This document shows, piece by piece, positions 28,014 to 38,213 of a DNA stretch of 64,000 nt. A program made the translations under genes and the position numbers. How positions within the stretch are numbered: the stretch's first letter is position 1; the number at the start of each line of letters is the position of its first letter. Origin of the DNA: AP-15 sp963775875 (GTDB lineage Bacteria > Pseudomonadota > Alphaproteobacteria > ATCC43930 > CGMCC-115725); NCBI GenBank assembly GCA_963775875.1, contig CAVZKP010000037.1, positions 62,001-126,000 on the forward strand, written 5' to 3'. The notes under the pieces are model-generated. The model saw only the letters and a program-made list of their open reading frames with translations, ran no database searches and was not told the DNA's origin.

Positions 28014-29820
28014 ATGGCGGCCTTTACCACCCGGCCCGAGATCCGCGGCACCTTCGGCGCCGTCGCCTCGACCCATTGGCTGGCCTCGGCGGTCGGCATG
28101 AGCATGCTCGAAAAAGGCGGCAACGCCTTTGACGCCGCTGCCGCCGCCGGATTTACCTTGCAGGTGGTCGAGCCGCATCTGAACGGCCCGCTCGGCGAGG
28201 CCCCGATCCTGGCATGGAGCGAAGCCAGCCGGCGCTGCGACATGATCTGCGGCCAGGGGGTGGCCCCCGCCGCGGCGACGATCGGCCGCTTTCAGGCGCT
28301 CGGACTCGACCTGATCCCCGGCACCGGGCTGCTCGCCGCCGCGGTTCCCGCCGCATTCGGCGCCTGGATGCGGCTGCTGCGCGATTGGGGGACGATGCCG
28401 CTCGGCGAAATCCTGATGCCGGCGATCGCCTATGCCGAACACGGCTACCCGGTGGTCGAGCGCATCAGCGAGACGATCGCGGCGATGGCCGGGATGTTCC
28501 GCCGCGAATGGCCGAGTTCGGCCGCGATCTATCTGCCGCGCGGCATGCCGCCGGCGCCGGGGCGGCTGTTCCGCAACCCGGCGCTGGCCGCGACCTATCG
28601 GCGCGTGCTCGCCGAGGCCGGCGACGGGACCCGCGAAGGCCAGATCGAACGCGCCCGGGCGGCGTGGTATCGGGGCTTTGTCGCCGAGGCGATCGATCGC
28701 TTTTGCCGGCACGAAAAGGTGCTCGACTCTTCGGGGCGGCGCCATGGCGGGCTGCTGACCGGCGATGATCTGGCTGCGCTGGGAGGCCCCGGTCGAAGCG
28801 CCGGTCTGCTTCGATTATCGCGGCTGGACCGTGGCCAAGGGCGGACCGTGGTGCCAGGGGCCGGTGCTGCTGCAAACCCTGGCATTGCTGCAAGGGTTCG
28901 ATCTCGACGGCCTCGATCCGCTGGGGCCGGATTTCGTCCACATCACCGTCGAATGCCTAAAGCTCGCCTTTGCCGACCGCGAGGCGTGGTACGGCGACCC
29001 CGATTTTGTCGAGGTGCCGATGCACACCTTGCTCAGCCCCGCCTACAACGACGCGCGGCGCCAGCTGGTCGGCGAACGCGCCTCGATGGAATTGCGCCCC
29101 GGTCGCCCGGACGGCCGCCTGCCGCGGGTGCTGGTCGGAGGTCGTGAAGCGGCCATCGGCGCCGGCATCGGCGAGCCGACGATTGGCGGCATCGGCGAGC
29201 CGACCATGGATCGCCAGGGGGTCGTCGCCGGCGACACCTGCCATGTCGATGTCGTCGACCGCTGGGGCAACATGGTCTCGGCGACCCCGTCGGGCGGCTG
29301 GCTGCAAAGCTCCCCGGCGATCCCCGAGCTGGGCTTTTGCCTCGGCACCCGGATGCAGATGTTGTGGCTCGAAGAGGGGCTGCCGGCGAGCCTCGCCCCC
29401 GGCAAGCGCCCGCGCAGCACCTTGTCGCCGTCGATGGCGTTCAGGGACGGCGCGCCCGCTCTCGCCTTTGGCACCCCCGGCGGCGACCAGCAGGACCAAT
29501 GGTCGGCGCTGATGTTCCTGCACCACATCGATCACGGCATGAATCTGCAGGAGGCGATCGACTGCCCGGCCTTTCACACCGAGCACATGCCGAGCTCGTT
29601 CTATCCGCGCGCGGCACAGCCCGGCCTGCTGGCGATCGAGGACCGTTTTCCGGAGGCGGCGCGCGCCGCCCTCGCCGGGCGCGGCCATCGCCTGATCGTC
29701 GGCGGGCCGTGGTCGGAAGGCCGCCTGTCCGGCTGCGCCCGCGAGGAGACCGCGGAAGGCCGGGTGCTCAAGGCCGCGGCCAACCCGCGCGGCATGCAGG
29801 GCTACGCCGTCGGGAGGTGA
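28014..29820 (+). CDS. gamma-glutamyltransferase-like Ntn hydrolase, frameshifted
   Basis: GGT-fold protein, about 601 residues after repair. The large subunit has MSMLEKGGNAFDAAAAAGFT and MPLGEILMPAIAYAEHGYPV. The predicted self-cleavage site, with Thr nucleophile, is GDTCHVDVVDRWGNMVSATP. It is followed by GFCLGTRMQMLWLEEGLPAS, LAPGKRPRSTLSPSMAFRDG and FGTPGGDQQDQW, hallmark small-subunit segments. The frame breaks at 28776-28781; removing one C gives DLAAWEAPVEAPVCFDYRGW. No signal peptide is seen, so it is probably cytoplasmic, unlike classical periplasmic GGT, and may hydrolyse another amide. It is divergent from the cyclase. Confidence 0.87.
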
Positions 29821-29962
29821 GCCGGCAGCGCGCGATGCAGCCGGGCCGCCGGATGCCGGCGCAGCCGCTCGATAAATCCGCGCTGTCCTCTTGACCGTCC
29901 TTCGGGAGAAGGCCTACACACCGACACCGGTGCCTTTGTGCATGCGCTTAGGGAGATAAATG

Positions 29963-30451
29963 ATGGCTCGCATCAGGCATATCGCAATAGCGACCGATGA
30001 TCCCGCCAAGACTGCAGAATTCTACAAGCAATTCTTCGGCTTGACGGAACTATATCGCCAGCCCGGGGATACTGGTGAAAAGGGTGTCTGGCTCAGCGAC
30101 GGCTATATATATTTCGCTGTATTAAAGTATGGCGAGCCCGGCGTCCCGAAACTCGGCCCCGGACAGACATCTGAACTCCGCGGCATTCACCACATCGGAT
30201 TTCAGGTAGACGACCAGGAAGCCACCGCCAGGGCCCTGGCGCAAGCCAATGTCATGCCGGTTCCGATGCCGAACAAATCCGGCGATCCTCAGGCGACCCC
30301 GATGGCCGAAATCAGCACCGCGGCTAATTTGAAGTATCTGGGTCCCGATGCGGTGCAGTTCGATGTGCGCAGCCGGGGCTGGAACGAGGCGATCAGCTTT
30401 GGCATGCAGCGCTATGAGCTGACGCCGGCCGCCGACGAGCCGGCCGAATAA
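29963..30451 (+). CDS. VOC (glyoxalase/bleomycin-resistance fold) family protein
   Basis: A 162-residue vicinal-oxygen-chelate protein with two beta-alpha-beta-beta-beta modules. RIRHIAIATDDPAKTAEFYK carries the first metal-ligand His, and GIHHIGFQVDD carries the second. It has an acidic ligand candidate late in VQFDVRSRGWNE. It may be a dioxygenase, epimerase or isomerase; substrate unknown. Two ATGs are adjacent; the second (29963) has the better spacing (7 bases) to GGGAG. The codon choice is a little less GC-biased than its neighbours. A GC-rich hairpin follows. Confidence 0.82.
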   Translation: MARIRHIAIATDDPAKTAEFYKQFFGLTELYRQPGDTGEKGVWLSDGYIYFAVLKYGEPGVPKLGPGQTSELRGIHHIGFQVDDQEATARALAQANVMPVPMPNKSGDPQATPMAEISTAANLKYLGPDAVQFDVRSRGWNEAISFGMQRYELTPAADEPAE

Positions 30452-30475
30452 GCGGCCAGAGGGTTCCACCTGCGG

Positions 30476-30509
30476 ATGGGCGGCGGCCGGCAGCGCGGCG
30501 GCCGCCCAT
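30476..30509 (+). terminator. GC-rich hairpin after the VOC gene
   Basis: ATGGGCGGC at 30476-30484 pairs with GCCGCCCAT ending at 30509, with further partial pairing inside. It begins 24 bases after the VOC stop. No U-rich tail follows, so termination is plausible but not certain. Confidence 0.4.
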
Positions 30510-30557
30510 TAACTAGCGGGCTGACCGGGGCGGCCCGGCCGGTGTAATATCGCCGCC

Positions 30558-31308
30558 ATGCCCAGGCTCAGCGTCAACCTCAACAAGATCGCGCTGCTGC
30601 GCAATTCGCGGCGGACCGGGATACCGGATGTGGTGCGGTTCGGGCGGATCGCGCATGATGCCGGGGCCGATGGGCTGACCGTGCATCCGCGCCCGGATGA
30701 GCGCCATATCCGCCGCGACGACGTCCTCGCCCTTGCCGAGCTGATGCGGCCGTGGCAGCCCGGTTTCGAGCTGAATATCGAGGGCTATCCCGATCAGCGG
30801 CTGCTCGATCTGGTCGCCCGGATCCGGCCCGAGCAATGTACCCTGGTGCCGGACGCGCCGGGCGTGCTGACCTCGGAAGAAGGCTGGAAGCTCGGCCCCG
30901 AGGAGCGCGCGCTGGTGCGTGCCGGCGGTCGCCGCGCTGACCGAGATCGGCGCCCGGGTGATCCTGTTTGTCGATCCCGACCCCGCGGTGGTCGAGCGGG
31001 TGCGCGACGCCGGCGCCGACGGGATCGAGATCTATACCGGCGGTTATGCCGCGGGGTTCCGCGCCGGCGCTGCCGACGCCCGGTTGCAGGACTGCGCCGC
31101 GACCGCCGCGCGGGCTGTGGAGCTGGGCCTGCTCGTCAATATCGGCCACGACCTCAACCTCGACAATCTGCCGCCCCTGGTTGCCGCGCTGCCCGGGGTG
31201 GCCGAGGCCTCGATCGGCCACGAATTGACCGCCGACGCCCTGGTCATGGGCTTTGCCGATGCGGTGCGCGCCTATCGCGCGGCGCTCGGCGCCGGCGCTG
31301 CGGCCTGA
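30558..31308 (+). CDS. pdxJ: pyridoxine 5'-phosphate synthase PdxJ, frameshifted
   Basis: Last enzyme of DXP-dependent vitamin B6 synthesis, joining 3-amino-2-oxopropyl phosphate with deoxyxylulose phosphate. A TIM-barrel protein with LSVNLNKIALLRNSRRT, HDAGADGLTVHPRPDERHI (catalytic His), NIEGYPDQRLLDLV, the catalytic Glu in EIYTGGYA, GHDLNLDNLPPLV and EASIGHELTADALVMG. The frame breaks at 30916-30922; removing one T gives ALVRPAVAALTEIGARVIL. Repaired length is 249 residues, normal. Being a vitamin pathway gene with intact motifs on both sides, it is probably functional in the organism. Confidence 0.9.
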
Positions 31309-31438
31309 ACGCCATGATGGCGAATACTCCGCAAAGGGGTCTGTTGCGGTATGATATAGGTCCAAGGGCGAGAGCGGCGAAGCAGCGATGGCGACGGCCG
31401 GTGTGCCGGCCGATAACCGGTGCCGGCCGCGATGAGGG

Positions 31439-31939
31439 ATGCCTGCCGCGATGAGGTATGTGACACGGGTGCTGCAGCCGGGCGAAACCGTCGTCTATGA
31501 GACACAGCTCCATTGGCTGATCTATCTGCGGGCGATCCTGGCGCTGATCGTCTCCGGCTTGCTGGCTGGCGGGGCGCTCGCCGTCGCCAGTGACCAGAGG
31601 CAGTATTTCAGCCTCGCCTTGTGGATCGCGGCCGCCATCTTCCTCCTGCTCGCGCTGTCGACCGGGCTCGGCGCGTTTATTCGCCGCACGACGACCGAAC
31701 TCGCGATCACCGATCATCGGGTCATCTACAAGACCGGGCTGTTTTCGCGCCATACCCTCGAGATGAACGGTTCCAAGGTCGAGAGCGTCGATGTCAACCA
31801 GACGATCCTCGGCCGCCTGCTCGGCTACGGCACGATCATCGTGCGCGGCACCGGCGGCAGCCTCGAGCCGATGCGCCAGATCGCCGACCCGCTGACCTTC
31901 CGCAGCCACATCACCACCGCCGATCAAAGCCGGGGATAA
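31439..31939 (+). CDS. PH-domain (bPH2/YdbS-like) membrane protein
   Basis: A 166-residue protein with two hydrophobic helices (about residues 29-51 and 58-82) followed by a bacterial PH-like domain. Conserved elements are TELAITDHRVIYKTGLFSRH, the SKVESVDVNQTILGRLLGYG region and the closing GTGGSLEPMRQIADPLTFRS. Such proteins are inner-membrane proteins of unknown function, sometimes envelope-stress linked. ATG 31439 and ATG 31451 are both possible. The next gene, a DegP protease, is 165 bases downstream on the same strand. Confidence 0.83.
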   Translation: MPAAMRYVTRVLQPGETVVYETQLHWLIYLRAILALIVSGLLAGGALAVASDQRQYFSLALWIAAAIFLLLALSTGLGAFIRRTTTELAITDHRVIYKTGLFSRHTLEMNGSKVESVDVNQTILGRLLGYGTIIVRGTGGSLEPMRQIADPLTFRSHITTADQSRG

Positions 31940-32104
31940 AACTTCGACGCCGGCGGCGAGGCGCCGGTGCGCGGCCTCTCGAACCGGACCGATTGCCCCG
32001 CCGTTCGCCCGGCCGGTCCGCCGATAAAGCATCTGGCTTGCGGGCCGCTTCTCCCGTAAGCTCGCGACCGGGCTCAAAGCAGGAACCCCCGCCCGAATGA
32101 TCGT

Positions 32105-33670
32105 TTGAAACAAGCGATCGGGGCTCGCCATGAGGAGTTTGTTCCGGTGCTGTGCCGCCCCTCGTCTTTGCTGCGCCGTGCTGCCGCGGTCGCGCTCGCC
32201 GCGCTGCTGCTGGCCGCCTCGGCTGCTGTCGCGACCGGGCCGGCAATGGCCCGCGCGGCGCCCGACAGCTTCGCCGATCTCGCCGCCAGGCTGTTGCCGT
32301 CGGTGGTCAACATCTCGACGACACAGATCTTAAAGACCTCCGACGAGGGCGGCGGCGGCCAGGGCGCCCCCGACCTGCCGCAATTTCCGCCGGGCTCGCC
32401 GTTCGATAAATTCTTTCACGATTTCCTCGAGCACGGCCTGCCCAAGGGCGACCATCCCGACCTCGAGCCGCGCAAGGCCACCTCGCTCGGCTCCGGCTTC
32501 ATCATCGACCCGGCGGGTTACATCGTCACCAACAACCACGTCATCGCCGATGCCGACCAGATCACCGTGATCCTGCACGACAACACCAATCTGAAGGCCA
32601 AGGTCGTCGGCCGCGACACCAAGACCGACATCGCCCTGCTAAAGGTCGAGGCCAAACAGCCGCTGCCGGCGGTGGCGTGGGGAAACAGCGACGTCGCCCG
32701 GGTCGGCGACTGGGTGCTGGCGATCGGCAATCCGTTCGGCCTCGGCGGCAGCGTCACCGCGGGCATCCTGTCGGCCCGCCAGCGCGACATCAATTCCGGC
32801 CCCTATGACGATTTCCTGCAAACCGATGCGCCGATCAACCGCGGCAACTCCGGCGGCCCGATGTTCAACATGGACGGCCAGGTCATCGGCATCAATACCG
32901 CGATCTATTCGCCCTCCGGCGGTTCGATCGGGATCGGCTTCGCCATCCCCTCGGCGCTGGCCGAGGAGGTCGTCGGCGAGCTCAAGAACGAGGCCGATCA
33001 CACCGTGCATCGCGGCTGGCTCGGGGTGCGCATCCAGGCGGTGACCGACGAGATCGCCGAAAGCCTCGGGCTCGCCAAGGCGCGCGGTGCGCTGGTCGCC
33101 AGCGTCAGCGACAAGGGGCCGGCGCAGACCGCCGGCATCCAGGCGGGCGACGTCATCCTGCGCTTCGACGGCAAGAGTGTCGACGACATGCGGCACCTGC
33201 CGCGGCTCGTCGCCGAGACCCCGGTCGACAAGACCGTCGCCGTCACCCTGTGGCGCAGGCGCGCCGAGACTACGGTTCAGGTCAAGCTCGGCAAGCTCGA
33301 TGAGAGCGATCAGCGGCAGGCGAGCGCGCAGGAGACGCCAAAGAAAACCGCCAAGAGCGATGCCAGCCTGGTCAAGACCCTCGGCCTGACCCTCTCCGGC
33401 ATCACTCCGGACCTCAAGGACAAGTTTTCCCTGGGCGACGATGCCAAGGGCGTCGTCGTCGTCAAGGTCGACAAGGATAGCTCGGCCGCCGATCGCGGGG
33501 TCCATCCCGGCGATCTGATCATGGAGGCCGCGCAGGAAGAGGTGAAGAGTCCGCAGGATGTCACCAGCAGGATCGACGCGGCAAAGAAATCCGGACGCAA
33601 ATCGATCCTGCTGCTGGTCGAGCGGCAGGGCGACCTCCACTTTGTCGCGCTCCGGCTCGATCAGGGGTGA
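32105..33670 (+). CDS. degP: DegP/HtrA (Do family) periplasmic serine protease
   Basis: Periplasmic protease/chaperone, up to 521 residues. The signal peptide is AVALAALLLAASAAVATGPA (about 29-48). The trypsin-like domain has catalytic His145 (TNNHVIADAD), Asp175 (TDIALLKVE) and Ser249 (RGNSGGPMF). Two PDZ domains follow (about 300-395 and 420-520), ending in DLIMEAAQEEVKSPQDVTSR. It degrades misfolded envelope proteins. The TTG at 32105 or a GTG about 40 bases further could be the start, as both keep the signal peptide. It is convergent with serB, 26 bases apart. Confidence 0.92.
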   Translation: MKQAIGARHEEFVPVLCRPSSLLRRAAAVALAALLLAASAAVATGPAMARAAPDSFADLAARLLPSVVNISTTQILKTSDEGGGGQGAPDLPQFPPGSPFDKFFHDFLEHGLPKGDHPDLEPRKATSLGSGFIIDPAGYIVTNNHVIADADQITVILHDNTNLKAKVVGRDTKTDIALLKVEAKQPLPAVAWGNSDVARVGDWVLAIGNPFGLGGSVTAGILSARQRDINSGPYDDFLQTDAPINRGNSGGPMFNMDGQVIGINTAIYSPSGGSIGIGFAIPSALAEEVVGELKNEADHTVHRGWLGVRIQAVTDEIAESLGLAKARGALVASVSDKGPAQTAGIQAGDVILRFDGKSVDDMRHLPRLVAETPVDKTVAVTLWRRRAETTVQVKLGKLDESDQRQASAQETPKKTAKSDASLVKTLGLTLSGITPDLKDKFSLGDDAKGVVVVKVDKDSSAADRGVHPGDLIMEAAQEEVKSPQDVTSRIDAAKKSGRKSILLLVERQGDLHFVALRLDQG

Positions 33671-33696
33671 GCACCGGGAGCTGAGGAAATGAGGGC

Positions 33697-34578
33697 TCAG
33701 GCGGCGAATTCCGCCTGCCGATAGCCCTGGGCGTAAAGGAGGCCGGTCAGATCGGCATGGTCGAGACGCCAGCTCGCGGCGGCGGCGACCGCGGGTTTGG
33801 CGCGAAAGGCGATGCCCAGCCCGGCGGCGGTCAGCATCGGCACGTCGTTGGCCCCGTCGCCGACCGCGATCGCCTGTGCTGGCGCGATGCCCTGCTCGGC
33901 GGCGAGCGCCAGCAGGGTCTCCCTTTTGGTCGCGCCGGTCACGATCGGGGGCAGCACCTTGCCGGTGATGGCGCGGCCGACGATCTCCAGCCGGTTGGCG
34001 ACGACGCGGTCGATGCCGAGTTCGGCCGCGATCCGCTCGGCGAAAACCGTGAACCCGCCGGTGACGAGCGCGGTGGTGGCGCCGCCGCGCCGCATCGTCG
34101 CCACCAGGCTGAGCGCCCCCGCACTCAGGCGGATCCGCTCGGCCGCCTGTTCGAGAATGCCTGCGTCGGTCCCGGCCAGCAAGGCGACGCGGGCTTCGAG
34201 CGCGCTGGCAAAGTCGATCTCGCCATTCATCGCCCGGCGGGTGATATCGGCGACGCGCGGGCCGATGCCGAGGATCACGGCCAGTTCGTCGAGCATCTCG
34301 TTTTCGATGAGTGTCGATTCGAGATCGGCGACGAGCAGCTGTTTTTTCCGCCCCGCCGCCGGCTGGACCAGGATATCGACCGCGGCGCCGCCGACGATAT
34401 TGCGCGCGGTTGCGGCGACCGGCGCCGGGTCCGGAGCATCGAGGATCAGATCGCAGGCCAGCCCCGGCGCGAGCCAGACCGGGCCAGCCCCGATCGCCAG
34501 TGCGGCCGCGACCGAAGCGGCGAGGCGGGGAAGGTCCGAACCGGCGGCGCCGGCGATCAGGGTCAGGGCGAAGCGCAT
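33697..34578 (-). CDS. serB: phosphoserine phosphatase SerB
   Basis: A 293-residue HAD phosphatase for the last step of serine synthesis. The N-terminal 75 residues form an ACT-like region. Motif I reads VADLESTLIENEMLDE: nucleophile Asp85 is present but the usual second Asp (DxDST) is Glu87. Motif II is LVTGGFTVFAE, and motifs III/IV are the Lys in KRETLLALA and GDGANDVPML. The rest fits SerB over its full length. The Asp-to-Glu change affects the general acid/base but keeps the charge; whether it slows catalysis is not known. ATG 34578 is divergent from miaA, 63 bases away. Confidence 0.9.
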   Translation of the reverse strand: MRFALTLIAGAAGSDLPRLAASVAAALAIGAGPVWLAPGLACDLILDAPDPAPVAATARNIVGGAAVDILVQPAAGRKKQLLVADLESTLIENEMLDELAVILGIGPRVADITRRAMNGEIDFASALEARVALLAGTDAGILEQAAERIRLSAGALSLVATMRRGGATTALVTGGFTVFAERIAAELGIDRVVANRLEIVGRAITGKVLPPIVTGATKRETLLALAAEQGIAPAQAIAVGDGANDVPMLTAAGLGIAFRAKPAVAAAASWRLDHADLTGLLYAQGYRQAEFAA

Positions 34579-34641
34579 GCGCGGTCCTCCTACGCCTTGC
34601 CGCCGGCGGGCGACAAGCGGTTTGCCGGCGACGCCGGGCTC

Positions 34642-35574
34642 ATGCCGGCGGTTGTCATCGCCGGCCCGACCGCGAGCGGCAAATCCGCGCTGGCCTCGGC
34701 GCTGGCCTCGGCTATGGGCGGCACCGTCATCAACGCCGACAGCCTGCAATGCTATCGCGACCTGCAGATCCTGACCGCGCGCCCCGGCATCGCCGACGCC
34801 GCCCGCGCGCCGCACCGGCTCTATGGCTTTCTCGATGCCGCGGAGCGCGGTTCCGTCGCCAGCTGGCGGGCATTGGCGCTGGCCGAAATTGCCGCGGCGA
34901 TCTCGGCTGGCAGGCTGCCGATCATGGTCGGCGGCACCGGCCTCTACATCCGCGCGCTGACCGACGGTCTGGCGGCGTTTCCCGAGATCCCCGACGAGGT
35001 CAGGCGGGAAGCGGCGGCGCTCCACCGCATGCTGGGCGGCGCGGCGTTTCGCCGCCGCCTGGCCGAGCTCGATGCCGACGCCGCCGGGCGGCTGCCCGCC
35101 GGAGACCGGCAGCGCCTGATCCGCGCCTATGAGGTGGTCCGCGCGACCGGCCGGCCGATCGGCGCGTGGCGCGAGCGGCCGCAGCCAACCGCGCCCTATC
35201 GCTTCGCCACGATCCTCTCGATGCCGCCGCGCGACCGGCTTTACCCCGCCTGCGATGCGCGCTTTGCGGCGATGATCGAGCGAGGGGTGCTGGCCGAGGC
35301 GGCGGCGCTGGCGGCTCGGCGGCTCGATCCCGATCTGCCGGCGATGAAGGCGGTGGGGCTGCCCGAATTGATGCGCCATTTGCGCGGCGAGATTTCGCTG
35401 GCCGACGCGGTCGCCGCCGCACAGCGCGCCACCCGCCATTATGCCAAGCGCCAGATGACCTGGTTTCGCCATCAGATCAGGCCGGGGCTGATCCTCGATG
35501 AGCAATTTTCGGAAAGTTTGTTGCGCCGCTCACGTCAGTTTATTGACGAGTTTTTGTTGACCGGCCGGGAATAG
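34642..35574 (+). CDS. miaA: tRNA dimethylallyltransferase MiaA
   Basis: A 310-residue enzyme that puts the isopentenyl group on A37 of tRNAs reading UNN codons. The P-loop is AGPTASGKSALA (residues 7-18). Other family elements are INADSLQCYRDLQILTARP (catalytic Asp region), MVGGTGLYIRALTDGLA and YAKRQMTWFRHQ. ATG 34642 begins at the first beta strand. The ilvB start is 88 bases downstream and could be in the same transcript. serB is divergent. Confidence 0.92.
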   Translation: MPAVVIAGPTASGKSALASALASAMGGTVINADSLQCYRDLQILTARPGIADAARAPHRLYGFLDAAERGSVASWRALALAEIAAAISAGRLPIMVGGTGLYIRALTDGLAAFPEIPDEVRREAAALHRMLGGAAFRRRLAELDADAAGRLPAGDRQRLIRAYEVVRATGRPIGAWRERPQPTAPYRFATILSMPPRDRLYPACDARFAAMIERGVLAEAAALAARRLDPDLPAMKAVGLPELMRHLRGEISLADAVAAAQRATRHYAKRQMTWFRHQIRPGLILDEQFSESLLRRSRQFIDEFLLTGRE

Positions 35575-35661
35575 CTGATTAGGTTGCCGGCCCCGCCTGA
35601 AGGCGACGGCGCCTCGGCGGCCTATCCCCGATGCGGTCTATCCATCCCGAGGGAGCTTGTC

Positions 35662-37426
<1,765 letters not shown>

Positions 37427-37461
37427 GCGGCTTTTCTGTCTGCCAGCGGCGCCCTTACCGG

Positions 37462-37538
37462 CTTCGCTGCGCGAAGTACCCTCTCCCGCATTGCGGGAGA
37501 GGGGGGACCTGGCGCGCGAGCGACGGGTGGGTGAGGGT
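37462..37538. repeat. REP-like palindromic element between ilvB and ilvN
   Basis: A small hairpin CTTCGCTGCGCGAAG (37462-37476) is followed by a near-perfect 25-base palindrome (37479-37503, 12-base arms CCCTCTCCCGCA and TGCGGGAGAGGG around one T), then GGTGGGTGAGGGT. This composite form occurs widely as a dispersed intergenic element in alphaproteobacteria. Lying inside the ilvBN transcript, it may act as an mRNA stabiliser or attenuator. Confidence 0.7.
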
Positions 37539-37569
37539 CCTTGCGATCAACTTTCGCCGTAGCCGGCCG

Positions 37570-38073
37570 GTGACTGACACCGAACGGCATACCGTCGCCG
37601 TGCTGGTCGACAATGAACCGGGCATTCTCGCCCGCGTCGTCGGCCTGTTTTCCGGGCGCGGCTACAATATCGAGAGCCTGACCGTCGCCGAGGTCGACCG
37701 CCGCAACCGCCTGTCGCGGATCACCATCGTGACCTCGGGCACGCCGATGATCATCGAGCAGATCAAGGCGCAATTGTCGCGGCTGGTGCCGGTGCACCAG
37801 ATCCACGATTTGACCGAAGAGGGGCCGTTCGTCGAGCGCGAGATGATGCTGGTCAAGGTCGCCGGCAAAGGCGAGGCGCGGATCGAATCCTTGCGGCTTG
37901 CCGACATCTTCCGGGCTCGCGTCGTCGATTCGACGACCGACAGCTTTGTCTTCGAGATGACCGGCTCGGCCGAAAAGCTGAACGCCTTCATCGCGCTGAT
38001 GGAGCCGCTGGGGCTGGTCGAAATCTCGCGCACCGGCGCGGTCGCGATCTCGCGCGGGGCCGGGAGCTTTTAG
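37570..38073 (+). CDS. ilvN: acetolactate synthase small (regulatory) subunit
   Basis: A 167-residue regulatory subunit conferring valine feedback inhibition on the large subunit. An N-terminal ACT domain contains HTVAVLVDNEPGILARVVGL and GRGYNIESLTVAEVD. A second ACT-like domain includes REMMLVKVAGKGEARIESL and FRARVVDSTTDSFVFEMTG. The start is GTG at 37570, placing the ACT domain at residue 7. An in-frame upstream extension runs through the REP element and is clearly not coding. It is part of ilvB-ilvN-ilvC. Confidence 0.92.
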   Translation: MTDTERHTVAVLVDNEPGILARVVGLFSGRGYNIESLTVAEVDRRNRLSRITIVTSGTPMIIEQIKAQLSRLVPVHQIHDLTEEGPFVEREMMLVKVAGKGEARIESLRLADIFRARVVDSTTDSFVFEMTGSAEKLNAFIALMEPLGLVEISRTGAVAISRGAGSF

Positions 38074-38119
38074 GGTCGCCTCGGTTCAAGGCGCTCGGCC
38101 GTTGCAAACCCTAACTCGT

Positions 38120-38185
38120 CTTTCCCGCGAAAGCGGGAAGCCAGGGCCAAGGTTCCAGCACCCGCTCCGGACCCCGTTTTCGGGG
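38120..38185. repeat. two intergenic hairpins upstream of ilvC
   Basis: TTCCCGC-GAAA-GCGGGAA (38122-38139), a sequence type commonly dispersed between alphaproteobacterial genes, and CCCCG-TTTT-CGGGG (38172-38185) just before the ilvC ribosome-binding site. They may partly terminate ilvBN or regulate ilvC translation. Confidence 0.6.
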
Positions 38186-38213
38186 AGGCGACGACACCAC
38201 AAAGGAGATGGAA

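Noticed and set aside
33757..34641. Long plus-strand extension upstream of miaA
   Set aside because: It is antisense to serB; the MiaA P-loop begins right after ATG 34642.
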